The notes beneath the pieces were generated by a model. The model did no database searches. It worked only from the letters and a program-made list of their open reading frames with translations, and was not told the origin of the DNA. DNA of 28,814 nt from UMGS1312 sp964631595 (GTDB taxonomy: Bacteria > Bacillota > Clostridia > Oscillospirales > CAG-272). Positions 16,734 to 23,336 of the stretch are shown here, in pieces; the first letter of the stretch is position 1; each line of letters opens with the position of its first letter. The DNA is taken from contig CAZVXL010000018.1 of NCBI GenBank assembly GCA_964631595.1, forward strand, positions 1 to 28,814, read 5' to 3'. Position numbers and translations under genes: made by a program.

Positions 16734-17204
16734 GTGAAACGATTATTGGCATTGGCACTTACCTTTGTGTTCGTACTGTTATTAACAGCCTGTGGCAGTA
16801 ACGATACACCCCCGGCGGAAGATTCATCCAGTTCAGCTGTATCTGACACCACAGGCAATTTTTCCGAACCTGTCGCAGAGCCCCTCAGATTTCTGTTAAC
16901 AGCGGGCGAAGCCGGCGAATACGGTAAACTCATCACCTACAACAAAGGTACAGAATTAGAAGAAACTTTTTATGCTTTCTATATTCCGGAAGGTACATAT
17001 ACTGTAACGAATAAAGGCAAATATATGAGCCAAGTAAATGTTTACAGTGATGAAACTCATATCACGGAAGAAGGATGGGAGGAAATCGCAGAAACCTTTG
17101 ACTGTAAACTGATTGATGTTGGCAATTCTGACACCATTACCGTTAGCACAGGGCAACATATCGAGATTGCAGAACCTTCTGTTTTTGAGTTTGAACAGCA
17201 GTAA
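16734..17204 (+). CDS. Small secreted lipoprotein
   Basis: Starting at the GTG (16734) gives 156 residues that begin with a classic lipoprotein signal: basic start VKRLLALAL, hydrophobic core, and lipobox LLTAC with the lipidated Cys near residue 20. A Ser/Pro-rich linker follows, then a beta-rich domain (KLITYNKGTELEETFYAFYIPEGTYTVTNKGKYMSQVNVYS). The ribosome binding site is poor (GGGA about ten bases upstream). No family recognised with certainty. It is divergent from the kinase cluster and could be an envelope partner, but nothing shows this. Confidence 0.7.
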   Translation: MKRLLALALTFVFVLLLTACGSNDTPPAEDSSSSAVSDTTGNFSEPVAEPLRFLLTAGEAGEYGKLITYNKGTELEETFYAFYIPEGTYTVTNKGKYMSQVNVYSDETHITEEGWEEIAETFDCKLIDVGNSDTITVSTGQHIEIAEPSVFEFEQQ

Positions 17205-17539
17205 TTCTGTAACGCGTCAAAAGATCGATTAAACAGCTTGCCCAAATGCAACAGTAAAGATGTAAAAGTTCGGATTGTCAATGAAGTGCATTAAATAAGA
17301 AACATCACACATCATTAGCATCTTGATTCCTTTTAAACGACTGTTTTTCGCTTTGCTTACCTTAACATTTAAAATATTCCGGCACAAGAAGCAACAAGTA
17401 ATTAGCAGGTAGAAATCCACTTGCGTTTGTCGATTGTGCAAATATACTTGGATTTCATAAAAATCAAACTAACAAACAAGACGGTATATTGTTAAAATCG
17501 CAGTATACCGTCTTGTTCTTTATTAACCTATCTTTCAAG
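17205..17539. other. AT-rich intergenic stretch ending in terminator
   Basis: No gene accepted. A 70-codon minus-strand frame (17229-17441) has no ribosome binding site or known family. The main structure is the terminator at 17475-17517. Confidence 0.5.
17475..17523. terminator. Strong symmetric hairpin, probable terminator
   Basis: A perfect 14-bp stem (17475-17488 with 17504-17517) with a 15-base loop. Plus strand: CTTTATT follows, which would end the lipoprotein transcript about 270 bases after its stop codon. Confidence 0.7.
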
Positions 17540-18188
17540 TTTAAGAGTTACTTTAAGTTGACGGCATTCAATTCTAACGAAAACGATCAAGCCACAGACC
17601 TTGCTCGGTATATAACAAAAAGGGGATTAAAGGCTAAAGCCGAGTATCCTCTCCCTACTTTCAGGTTATTTATCTCTTTTTGATATGGCGATACGCGGCG
17701 GCGGCCAATATGGGAAGATTGTTGAACTTGATAATTTGGTAGATATGTTTCCCGTTTTGTATGGCTTCCGAAACGATACATCCTGTTTCATAGAAGCACT
17801 CATTGCTTGGGAAAATTCCGACACGTGATTTCACAAGTACCATATCATATTCGACTTGAGCTTTCTTTGCGATATACATTTGCCGTCGGCACGGACGGCT
17901 GTTGCAGCTTTTCTTCTCACATCCGTTGCAAATAAATGGGGCTTTGGAGATTCTCAGACACACTTCATTTGTTCTCGCGAATGAATTTGTGTGTAGCCCC
18001 ATGTAAATCTTTATCTCTCCAGAAACTGTCGTTGAATTTTTGCCTATCCGTTTCCCGATTGCATTAAATGTCATTTCTTTACTTGGACATTCTTGAATTT
18101 CGATTCTGTCATCCGGTTTCATGTGTTTGTTTTTCTTTTCGTTGTTTGTCATAGTCTGATTCTTCTCTCACTAAGTACAACTTTTAAA
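17540..18188 (-). mobile_element. Internally deleted IS30-family element (remnant)
   Basis: The ends show imperfect inverted repeats: TTTAAGAGTTACTTTAAGT read inward from 17540, and TTTAAAAGTTGTACTTAGT read inward from 18187 on the other strand. They match well if two small gaps are allowed. Between them lies only the N-terminal part of a transposase. At about 650 bases it is roughly half of a usual IS30-type element. No target duplication was seen. Confidence 0.5.
17670..18152 (-). pseudogene. Truncated IS30-family transposase (N-terminal part only)
   Basis: 160 codons remain. The start MTNNEKKNKHMKPDDRIEIQEC, the helix-turn-helix MTFNAIGKRIGKNSTTVSGEIK (normally TTVSREI; the Arg is replaced by Gly) and the Cys-rich stretch ICNGCEKKSCNSRP match clostridial IS30 transposases. 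The reading frame then reaches a stop right after YRHIKKR, where intact proteins continue into the DDE integrase domain. That catalytic domain is absent from the window, so the protein cannot transpose by itself. Confidence 0.75.
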
Positions 18189-18266
18189 TTTCGCTGTTGC
18201 ATTTACTTTGAAAATTCACCGAGAAAAAAATCCTGCAAAATGAATGATTATGAGCCTCAAAAGGTA

Positions 18267-18295
18267 TTGACATCTGGAGAGCTTTGTGGTATTAT
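18267..18295 (+). promoter_or_regulatory. SigA promoter of the CAU tRNA gene
   Basis: A consensus TTGACA (18267-18272), a 17-base spacer and TATTAT (18290-18295), about 15 bases upstream of the expected transcript start. The tRNA begins at 18316. Confidence 0.8.
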
Positions 18296-18315
18296 ATACA
18301 AGGTCGAATATTTTC

Positions 18316-18392
18316 GGGCCATTAGCTCAGTTGGTTAGAGCTACCGGCTCATAACCGGTCGGTCCAAGGTTCGAGTCCTTGATGGCCCACCA
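18316..18392 (+). tRNA. tRNA with anticodon CAU (elongator Met or Ile2)
   Basis: A 77-base cloverleaf: acceptor GGGCCAT / ATGGCCC, D arm GCTC/GAGC, anticodon stem ACCGG/CCGGT with loop CTCATAA, T arm CAAGG TTCGAGT CCTTG, discriminator A and an encoded CCA. The anticodon stem lacks the three G-C pairs of initiator tRNA, so it is an elongator type. CAU could also be an Ile2 tRNA read after lysidine modification; sequence alone does not settle this. Confidence 0.95.
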
Positions 18393-18432
18393 AAAATTCT
18401 CGGAAGCTTTGCTTCCGAGAATTTTTATTTTT
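18392..18432. terminator. Terminator after the CAU tRNA, bidirectional
   Basis: A perfect 16-bp stem (18392-18407 with 18411-18426), a three-base loop and a long T-rich tail. The A-run on the left arm gives U on the other strand too, so it can also close the leftward XRE/DUF6514 pair. Confidence 0.9.
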
Positions 18433-18575
18433 TTGCTTTTTCACCATTCACTCAATACGCTCACGAGGCTTTGAGGCAGGAAATACAGTGGTAAATCGAG
18501 ATCGGAAGTTTTATCGCCGCACATCCGCTCCGAATGCTCAACCCTAAAGAAGCACTACGAAAAGGCTTACCGTGT

Positions 18576-18800
18576 TCAAATCCCCGCAAGGAGATCATCC
18601 ACCGCATCATCAAGGTGTATCGGGTCAAGCTGAAGCTCATTGCAAAGCCGGACAAATCGCTCTACGTCTCCTTTATGCAGGCTGATGTCCGCGACCGTCC
18701 GCACGATCACCGCACGGTCTCCCGCCTTTTCCGTCAGAGCTATTCCATAGCTTATTCTACCGCTGTATTCGGAACAAACAACAATATATGTATCATTCAT
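18576..18800 (-). CDS. DUF6514 family small protein
   Basis: A 74-residue protein. The stretch SEYSGRISYGIALTEK followed by VADISLHKGDVERFVRLCNELQLDPIHLDDAVDDLLA is typical of DUF6514, a small family of unknown function frequent in Ruminococcaceae. GAGGAG lies about six bases ahead of the ATG. It follows the XRE regulator by 30 bases and is probably co-transcribed. Assigned from memory of the family pattern. Confidence 0.75.
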   Translation of the reverse strand: MNDTYIVVCSEYSGRISYGIALTEKAGDRAVIVRTVADISLHKGDVERFVRLCNELQLDPIHLDDAVDDLLAGI

Positions 18801-18830
18801 TATTCTCCTCTTTCCGCTGTACTGTTATTA

Positions 18831-19052
18831 TCATATTTCAGACGGGACGTAGATATTCAATTCTCCGAGATCCATATCAAAAACAGCGGCAATATTCAAT
18901 ACATTTGAGAGCTTGGGGTCGGAATCTCCAAGCTCTATCAGTTCATATCCCTTAACGCTCATTCCGCACCTTTCTGCTGCTTTTTCAAGAGTTATTCTTC
19001 TGTTTTCGCGATGATTACGCACAATTCTGCCGAAATTGTGAGTTGTAACCAT
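18831..19052 (-). CDS. Small XRE-family DNA-binding protein
   Basis: 73 residues, little more than one Cro/CI helix-turn-helix domain: FGRIVRNHRENRRITLEKAAERCGMSVKGYELIELGDSDPKLSNVLNIAAVFDMDLGEL. The ATG at 19052 is chosen over a GTG at 19061 because GGGAGG stands at the right distance from the former and overlaps the latter. It is divergent from a second XRE gene (19392); both could act on the sites between them. Confidence 0.85.
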   Translation of the reverse strand: MVTTHNFGRIVRNHRENRRITLEKAAERCGMSVKGYELIELGDSDPKLSNVLNIAAVFDMDLGELNIYVPSEI

Positions 19053-19391
19053 ACTGCTCACCTCCCGTAAGTATCTCAGCGAAATTGTAGTATTTAGCGC
19101 AGGTGACTTACAGGCGGTGCACTTACAAATTATGAACCATATGTTAATACGTTTATTGAAATATCATCTATTTATGCATATACGGCTTCTCACGGGATCC
19201 ACCGCTTTGAAAAGCTCTCTGTTTGTTGAAAGGAAAACACGAAAAGCAAAAAATCAGTCGCAAAACCGCCCTATAAGTCCTATCGACACCCGATAGGACA
19301 TTACGTTATTCTGCGACAAAAGGTATAATTAGCATGGTGGATTACGGTGATTTTTCTAATATCAATTTTCAATGAGAAGCCGGAGAAAGAC
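19053..19391. promoter_or_regulatory. Divergent regulatory region between two XRE genes
   Basis: The region has no gene and contains likely operator sites. A perfect 9-bp dyad (19277-19285 with 19291-19299, five-base centre) lies upstream of the TATAAT at 19324-19329 that would serve the rightward operon; the -35 box (TTACGT, 19301-19306) is weak, as expected for a regulated promoter. Near the leftward gene, GGTGACTTACA (19102-19112) and GGTGCACTTACA (19116-19127) form an imperfect direct repeat. Confidence 0.55.
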
Positions 19392-19757
19392 ATGTCTGAA
19401 AAAGAATATTTGAGTAATCTCGGGAAACGTGTTGCCCTCGCCCGAAGAAGCAAGGGGCTGTCACAAGAGCAGCTTGCCGAATTTGCCGGTGTGTCAGTAA
19501 AGGTAGTTCAAAAGCTGGAAACGGGAGGCAACGCGACAAGATCATACAATCTTGCGAGAATAATAGAGGTACTCGGTGAGGATGCAAGTTATATTTTGTT
19601 CGGAGATATAAAGCTCGATGTGTCTCACGGTATTTACGCGAAATATAATAAAAGGCTCGGCAGACTCAGTGCCGAGCAATCACTTTTATTTTGCAGTGTG
19701 GTCGATACTTTTTTCAAGGCACTTGAAACCGAAAACCCGTTTACCGATACGGAATGA
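19392..19757 (+). CDS. XRE-family transcriptional regulator
   Basis: 121 residues. The N-terminal helix-turn-helix (about 10-65) is NLGKRVALARRSKGLSQEQLAEFAGVSVKVVQKLETGGNATRSYNLARIIEVLG. A short C-terminal part (KRLGRLSAEQSLLFCSVVDTFFKALE) is common in clostridial regulators of this type. The ATG at 19392 has GGAGA five bases ahead; the upstream in-frame ATG at 19347 has no such site. It is followed after 31 bases by a sigma factor, suggesting that it controls that operon and probably itself. Confidence 0.85.
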   Translation: MSEKEYLSNLGKRVALARRSKGLSQEQLAEFAGVSVKVVQKLETGGNATRSYNLARIIEVLGEDASYILFGDIKLDVSHGIYAKYNKRLGRLSAEQSLLFCSVVDTFFKALETENPFTDTE

Positions 19758-19788
19758 GATCAAAAAACAACGGATAGGAGGCAATGTG

Positions 19789-20340
19789 ATGCTATCGGTC
19801 TATCTTTCAATGGTCGATTCCGATGAGGATAATGATAAAATAACTTTTATATACACCTCGTACTATTCTTCAATGGCGTATTCCGCGAGGTCTGTGCTCG
19901 GCAACAACAAGCACAACATCGACGATGCGGTACATAACGCCATGCTGAAAATAATCGAGATCATCCGCGAGATCGACTTTTCCGAGCCCAAAAGGGTCGA
20001 AGGTCTTTGCTGTATGATCGCCAGAAATCAGGCGAAGGATTACTGCAAGCGCAAAGAGAATCAAAGCGTATCCATAGATGATGCCGCGATAGTAGACACT
20101 GCCGATGAGATGTGTCCCGCGGACATTCTTGTGAAAAAGGAGACATATGACGAAATACTTCGCGCGGTATATTCGCTGGACGAAAAGTACAGAGATGTGT
20201 GTATTCTGAAATATTTGTACAAAATGAAGGAAAAGGATATAGGAACGGCTCTCGGACTGCCGGCGGGAACAGTAAGTGTGAGAATACAGAGGGGCAGGCG
20301 GATACTGAAAAACGCTATCGAAAAGAGGAATGTCAAATGA
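19789..20340 (+). CDS. Sigma-70 family (ECF-like) sigma factor
   Basis: 183 residues from the ATG at 19789, which has GGAGG seven bases ahead; the longer frame upstream overlaps the XRE gene and is rejected. Region 2 is about residues 20-90 (FIYTSYYSSMAYSARSVLG ... DDAVHNAMLKIIEI ... MIARNQAKDYCKRK). Region 4 is the C-terminus (YSLDEKYRDVCILKYLYKMKEKDIGTALGLPAGTVSVRIQRGRRIL), which should contact the -35 box. The stop overlaps the next gene, a DUF4367 anti-sigma protein, by ATGA. This coupling is the usual sigma/anti-sigma arrangement. Confidence 0.9.
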   Translation: MLSVYLSMVDSDEDNDKITFIYTSYYSSMAYSARSVLGNNKHNIDDAVHNAMLKIIEIIREIDFSEPKRVEGLCCMIARNQAKDYCKRKENQSVSIDDAAIVDTADEMCPADILVKKETYDEILRAVYSLDEKYRDVCILKYLYKMKEKDIGTALGLPAGTVSVRIQRGRRILKNAIEKRNVK

Positions 20341-21035
20341 GCAACGATATCAGAGACGATATATTCGATGCCGTTATCGCATCCGCTTTTTCCGAATACA
20401 TGGACAGGGAAGCCGAGGGTATGCCCTCAAGAAAAGAGCTTGAGGAGGAGTATCCCGCGCCGAAAAACGGACTTCGCAGGCTTAGGCATGAGATAAAGAA
20501 AAGGCGTCCGAGATCGGCGGTGTCGGTGTGCCTGCGGCGTGTTGCGGCAGTATTGCTTGCATCTGCGGTGCTTTTGGCGGGAGCTATGACATTCAGCACC
20601 GAGGTGAGAAGTGCGGTCTTCGGCGCCATTATTCAGTGGTTTGACAAATTCGCAAGCCTCAGCTTCGGTGACGAGCCCGAGATGCCGGTCAAGGTGATCG
20701 AAAATGTGAGTGATTTCGAGATCGGGTATGTGCCGAGCGGAATGGAGCTTGCGAGCAGTGAGGAGGAGCATGACTTTTTGAGATATATGTATACGTCAAG
20801 CGACTCCGAATACCTCCAAATAAGTATACGCGCAAATAATTCAACGGAATACGCGGGAGACATCGAATTGTCCGAATACGATTCGATCATGATAAACGAC
20901 ATAAACGGATACATTTTTTACAATCCCGACGAGAGGCTGGGCTCTGTTTTCTTTGAAAAATCAAATTACAGCGTAATGATATCCTGCATATTGGAAAAAT
21001 CGGAGCTTATAAAGGTCGCGGAAAGCATTAAATAA
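20337..21035 (+). CDS. Membrane anti-sigma factor with DUF4367 domain
   Basis: 232 residues from the ATG that overlaps the sigma stop; GAGG lies eight bases ahead. The charged cytoplasmic N-terminus (about 1-65) should hold the sigma factor. One membrane helix (about 66-86, CLRRVAAVLLASAVLLAGAMTF) follows, then an outside domain with the DUF4367 pattern FEIGYVPSGMELASSEEEHDFLRYMYTSSDSEYLQISI ... ININGYIF-like ... LIKVAESI. No zinc-binding HxxxCxxC motif is present in the N-terminus, so it is not a ZAS-type anti-sigma. Confidence 0.82.
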   Translation: MSNDIRDDIFDAVIASAFSEYMDREAEGMPSRKELEEEYPAPKNGLRRLRHEIKKRRPRSAVSVCLRRVAAVLLASAVLLAGAMTFSTEVRSAVFGAIIQWFDKFASLSFGDEPEMPVKVIENVSDFEIGYVPSGMELASSEEEHDFLRYMYTSSDSEYLQISIRANNSTEYAGDIELSEYDSIMINDINGYIFYNPDERLGSVFFEKSNYSVMISCILEKSELIKVAESIK

Positions 21036-21062
21036 TTATTTATCGAAAAACGAAAGAAAAGC

Positions 21063-21102
21063 ACCTCCGTGTTCGTATATAAAGTAAAACGAGCACGGAG
21101 GT
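21063..21102 (+). promoter_or_regulatory. 14-bp hairpin covering the ribosome binding site of the next gene
   Basis: 21063-21076 pairs with 21089-21102 over 14 bp (one G-U), with a 12-base A/T loop. The second arm contains CGGAGG, the only ribosome binding site of the ATG at 21110. No T-run follows, so it is not an ordinary terminator. Translation would be closed unless the stem is opened. Confidence 0.7.
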
Positions 21103-21109
21103 ATTAAAT

Positions 21110-21553
21110 ATGCTCAAAAAATCAAAAAAGCTCTTTAACGCAATTCTTTCCGTTTCCCTTGCCGCAGTGCTTGCGGTATCTCCCGTTTGTGCAAACGGGA
21201 TTGATGCAAAAGCCGTTGTTATCGAACCGGAGATAGAGCCGCAGTGGAAAAACGTAGGCGCAACAGCGGCGACCTTGGATTTTGACGGTTCAACGATATT
21301 TATTGATTTTACGGTGACCGCATATTCGGGTACAACCTTTTCCGACGGGATCGTCGGCTTGTTTAAGCTCACGGGCGATGATGCCGGACTTGTAAAAAGA
21401 TGGACCGGCCTTTCCGCAAGCACGCCATACTTTTTCTTCACGGATGATTCTCTCACCGCGACAAAGGGAACATACAGAGTTCAGCTCAGTATCACAGCCA
21501 CAAGAAACGGTGTTTCCGAGGTCATCACCGCGAAGAAGGACAGAACCTACTGA
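21110..21553 (+). CDS. Small secreted protein (possibly DUF6147-like)
   Basis: 147 residues with a clear signal peptide (MLKKSKKLFNAILSVSLAAVLAVSPVCA, cleavage near residue 28). The mature part is beta-rich with no Cys (WKNVGATAATLDFDGSTIFIDFTVTAYSGTTFSDGIVGLFKL ... GTYRVQLSITATRNGVSEVITAKK). The layout resembles small clostridial secreted proteins annotated as DUF6147; this is a weak recognition. It sits between an anti-sigma gene and a second sigma-like gene, so it may be the output or the signal of that circuit. Its ribosome binding site lies within a strong hairpin. Confidence 0.78.
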   Translation: MLKKSKKLFNAILSVSLAAVLAVSPVCANGIDAKAVVIEPEIEPQWKNVGATAATLDFDGSTIFIDFTVTAYSGTTFSDGIVGLFKLTGDDAGLVKRWTGLSASTPYFFFTDDSLTATKGTYRVQLSITATRNGVSEVITAKKDRTY

Positions 21554-21603
21554 TATTCATTCGATAAGCCTATCCGAAAAAGGATCAAGAGAGGTCGGAA
21601 AGA

Positions 21604-22122
21604 ATGGATATTGAGCTTTATGAATCGGTGGTAAGAAGCAATTCCGCTCCTTTGTACAGATATTGCGGCTGCCGATTGAAGCACGATCATCAGCTTACCG
21701 AGGAAGCAGTCAACGATGTTATGCGTATTCTGTTTATGAAATGGGATACACTTGATATAACAGACGATATTTTGAGATATCTTTATCGGGTCGCCGACAA
21801 CTGTATTATGCAGGCTCGCGAACGGGATAAAAAATACTATTCCAAGCACAGCTCACTTGAAGAAGCCATAGACGAAGGGATAGTCGATGAGCCGATGTAT
21901 TTTAACGATTATTTCCATGATTTTAATGCAAGTGAGCTCTTTATTCGGGAAGTAGTCGGCTCACTTCCCGCAGAACAGCAAAGGATTTTCAAATACAGAT
22001 ATCTTGACGGAAAAACGATATTCGAAATAGTCCGTCTGACAGGCATTGCATATTCCTCCGTGAGGCTTCGTCTCAAAAAGATAGAGGAATACATAAAATA
22101 CCAAATAAGCAATAATTATTGA
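21604..22122 (+). CDS. Second sigma-70-like protein
   Basis: 172 residues. The N-terminal half looks like a diverged region 2 (LYRYCGCRLKHDHQLTEEAVNDVMRILFMKWDTLDITDDILRYLYRVADNCIMQARERD). The C-terminal half is a region 4 (VVGSLPAEQQRIFKYRYLDGKTIFEIVRLTGIAYSSVRLRLKKIEEYI). GAGAGG lies about ten bases ahead of the ATG. It follows the secreted-protein gene by 50 bases, in the same direction. Whether it is an active sigma factor or only a DNA-binding relative cannot be told from sequence. Confidence 0.78.
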   Translation: MDIELYESVVRSNSAPLYRYCGCRLKHDHQLTEEAVNDVMRILFMKWDTLDITDDILRYLYRVADNCIMQARERDKKYYSKHSSLEEAIDEGIVDEPMYFNDYFHDFNASELFIREVVGSLPAEQQRIFKYRYLDGKTIFEIVRLTGIAYSSVRLRLKKIEEYIKYQISNNY

Positions 22123-22249
22123 GTACCTGTCCCCGCTGCGCTCGGTCTATGCCTCACGCACAAAGTGAAGCTCGGTGTGCCACCCACGCCCGCAGGTACT
22201 TCACGCAACGTAGGTATGCTTATCGTGCCGCAAGGTACACTCAGCTCGA

Positions 22250-22287
22250 AAAAAGACTCTTTTGCCATGTGGCAAAAGAGTCTTTTT
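22250..22287. terminator. Bidirectional terminator between sigma gene and tRNA-Ser
   Basis: A nearly perfect inverted repeat (22250-22267 with 22270-22287): at least 16 bp, a CATG turn, and A/T runs on both sides. It closes the rightward sigma operon and the leftward tRNA-Ser gene. Confidence 0.88.
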
Positions 22288-22289
22288 CG

Positions 22290-22380
22290 TGGCGGAGAAG
22301 GAGAGATTCGAACTCTCGAACAGAGTTACCCGTTACACGATTTCCAATCGTGCGCCCTCGACCAACTAGGCGACTTCTCC
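22290..22380 (-). tRNA. tRNA-Ser (anticodon GGA)
   Basis: A 91-base class II tRNA: acceptor GGAGAAG / CTTCTCC, anticodon stem CACGA/TCGTG with loop TTGGAAA, a long variable arm around 22320-22337, T arm with TTCGAAT, discriminator G and an encoded CCA. The long arm and GGA anticodon mark tRNA-Ser. Confidence 0.96.
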
Positions 22381-22424
22381 ATGGTCGTGGTATAATATTG
22401 TGCTGTTTTGTATACAGCTTTAAT

Positions 22425-22453
22425 ATTGTACCACGGATTTTATAAAAAATCAA
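22425..22453 (-). promoter_or_regulatory. SigA promoter of tRNA-Ser
   Basis: Minus strand: TTGATT (22448-22453), a 17-base spacer and TACAAT (22425-22430), placing the transcript start about 38 bases ahead of the tRNA. Confidence 0.75.
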
Positions 22454-22544
22454 TACCTGACGGCGGATTTTTTCGATTTTTTCGATAAATCCGATCTCGG
22501 TGCCGCGCGGCGGGCATCGGCGCGCTCATTTCACCCGTCTGCAA

Positions 22545-23048
22545 TCACACTCTTTCCTCGGCGGCGACTATCTCACATATATACATCTTATGGAAATCGC
22601 CCGCCGCATAGCTTGAGAGCGCGGAGGGATCCGTAAAGGCGGACTCCTTCAGAAATTCCGCATAGCGCTTGCGGCAGAACAGCGTAAGGCGCGCCTCCTC
22701 AAAGCAGGGCATACCGTGTCGGTGGACAGGCGTGAGACCCGCCTCCGCGATCTTATCGTGCTCCCTTCCGCTCACGGCGCCGCACAGCTTGAGCGCATCG
22801 CGGTGCTCCTCATCGAAAAACGATAGCGTCATCACCTCCGACTGCTCGGTAAATTCAAAGGTATACCTCTGCGGTCTTATGAACACAAACACGGACGGCT
22901 TTCCCCAGATCACGCCCGCGCCTCCCCATGAGGCTGTCATGGTGTTGATCCTTCCGCCGTGCTCGGCGGTGACGAGCATCCAGCGATTTCCTATCAGGTC
23001 TATAAGATTTTCATTTATCCTCTCGGGAGCAATTTCATTGTACGGCAT
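22545..23048 (-). CDS. Flavin reductase family protein
   Basis: 167 residues, a single flavin-reductase-like FMN-binding split-barrel domain. Motifs: NRWMLVTAEHGGRINTMTASWGGAGVIWGKPSVFVFIRPQRYTFEFTEQSEVMTLSFFDEEHRDALKLCGAVSGREHDKIAEAGLTPV, typical of clostridial small flavoreductases that bind FMN and act with unknown partners. The ATG at 23048 has GGAGGGG close ahead; the upstream frame to 23198 has no such site. The gene stands alone, divergent from the phosphate transporter. Confidence 0.88.
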   Translation of the reverse strand: MPYNEIAPERINENLIDLIGNRWMLVTAEHGGRINTMTASWGGAGVIWGKPSVFVFIRPQRYTFEFTEQSEVMTLSFFDEEHRDALKLCGAVSGREHDKIAEAGLTPVHRHGMPCFEEARLTLFCRKRYAEFLKESAFTDPSALSSYAAGDFHKMYICEIVAAEERV

Positions 23049-23115
23049 ATTCCCCTCCACGTGCTGTATTGTCGGTCTGTCGGGCAGATGCCCCGCCGAC
23101 ACACTATATACTATG

Positions 23116-23144
23116 ATGATACCACTCTTTTTGCGAATTGTAAA
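23116..23144 (-). promoter_or_regulatory. SigA promoter of the flavin reductase gene
   Basis: Minus strand: TTTACA (23139-23144), a 17-base spacer and TATCAT (23116-23121). A leader of about 60 bases follows; it contains a short GC-rich hairpin (GGGGCATCTGCCC). Confidence 0.65.
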
Positions 23145-23227
23145 GCCCTCTACGCCGAATACACATAGCTTCTCACCGTCGGCGGGAGCACGGCTCAAAA
23201 AATAATGCGATTTTACACAAATTTTAC

Positions 23228-23255
23228 TTGAAAAACTCCGCTCGTATGATATAAT
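23228..23255 (+). promoter_or_regulatory. SigA promoter of the pit-DUF47 operon
   Basis: TTGAAA (23228-23233), a 16-base spacer and TATAAT (23250-23255), with a leader of about 75 bases. No PhoB/PhoP box was recognised. Confidence 0.7.
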
Positions 23256-23336
23256 AAAAGATAATGGGGGGTATGCGGCTATTCTGTCGCAATCCGATGC
23301 TTCTCAGCTACACCGAAATGAAAATCAGGAGGAAAA

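Noticed and set aside
22122..22200. 8-bp inverted repeat AGTACCTG / CAGGTACT after the second sigma gene
   Set aside because: The arms are 63 bases apart with little pairing between; short enough to arise by chance, and the true terminator is just downstream.
11348..22500. Shared 16-base word CGATAAATCCGATCTC near 11348 and near 22484
   Set aside because: A single 16-base match in a window of this size is near the chance level and the surroundings differ.
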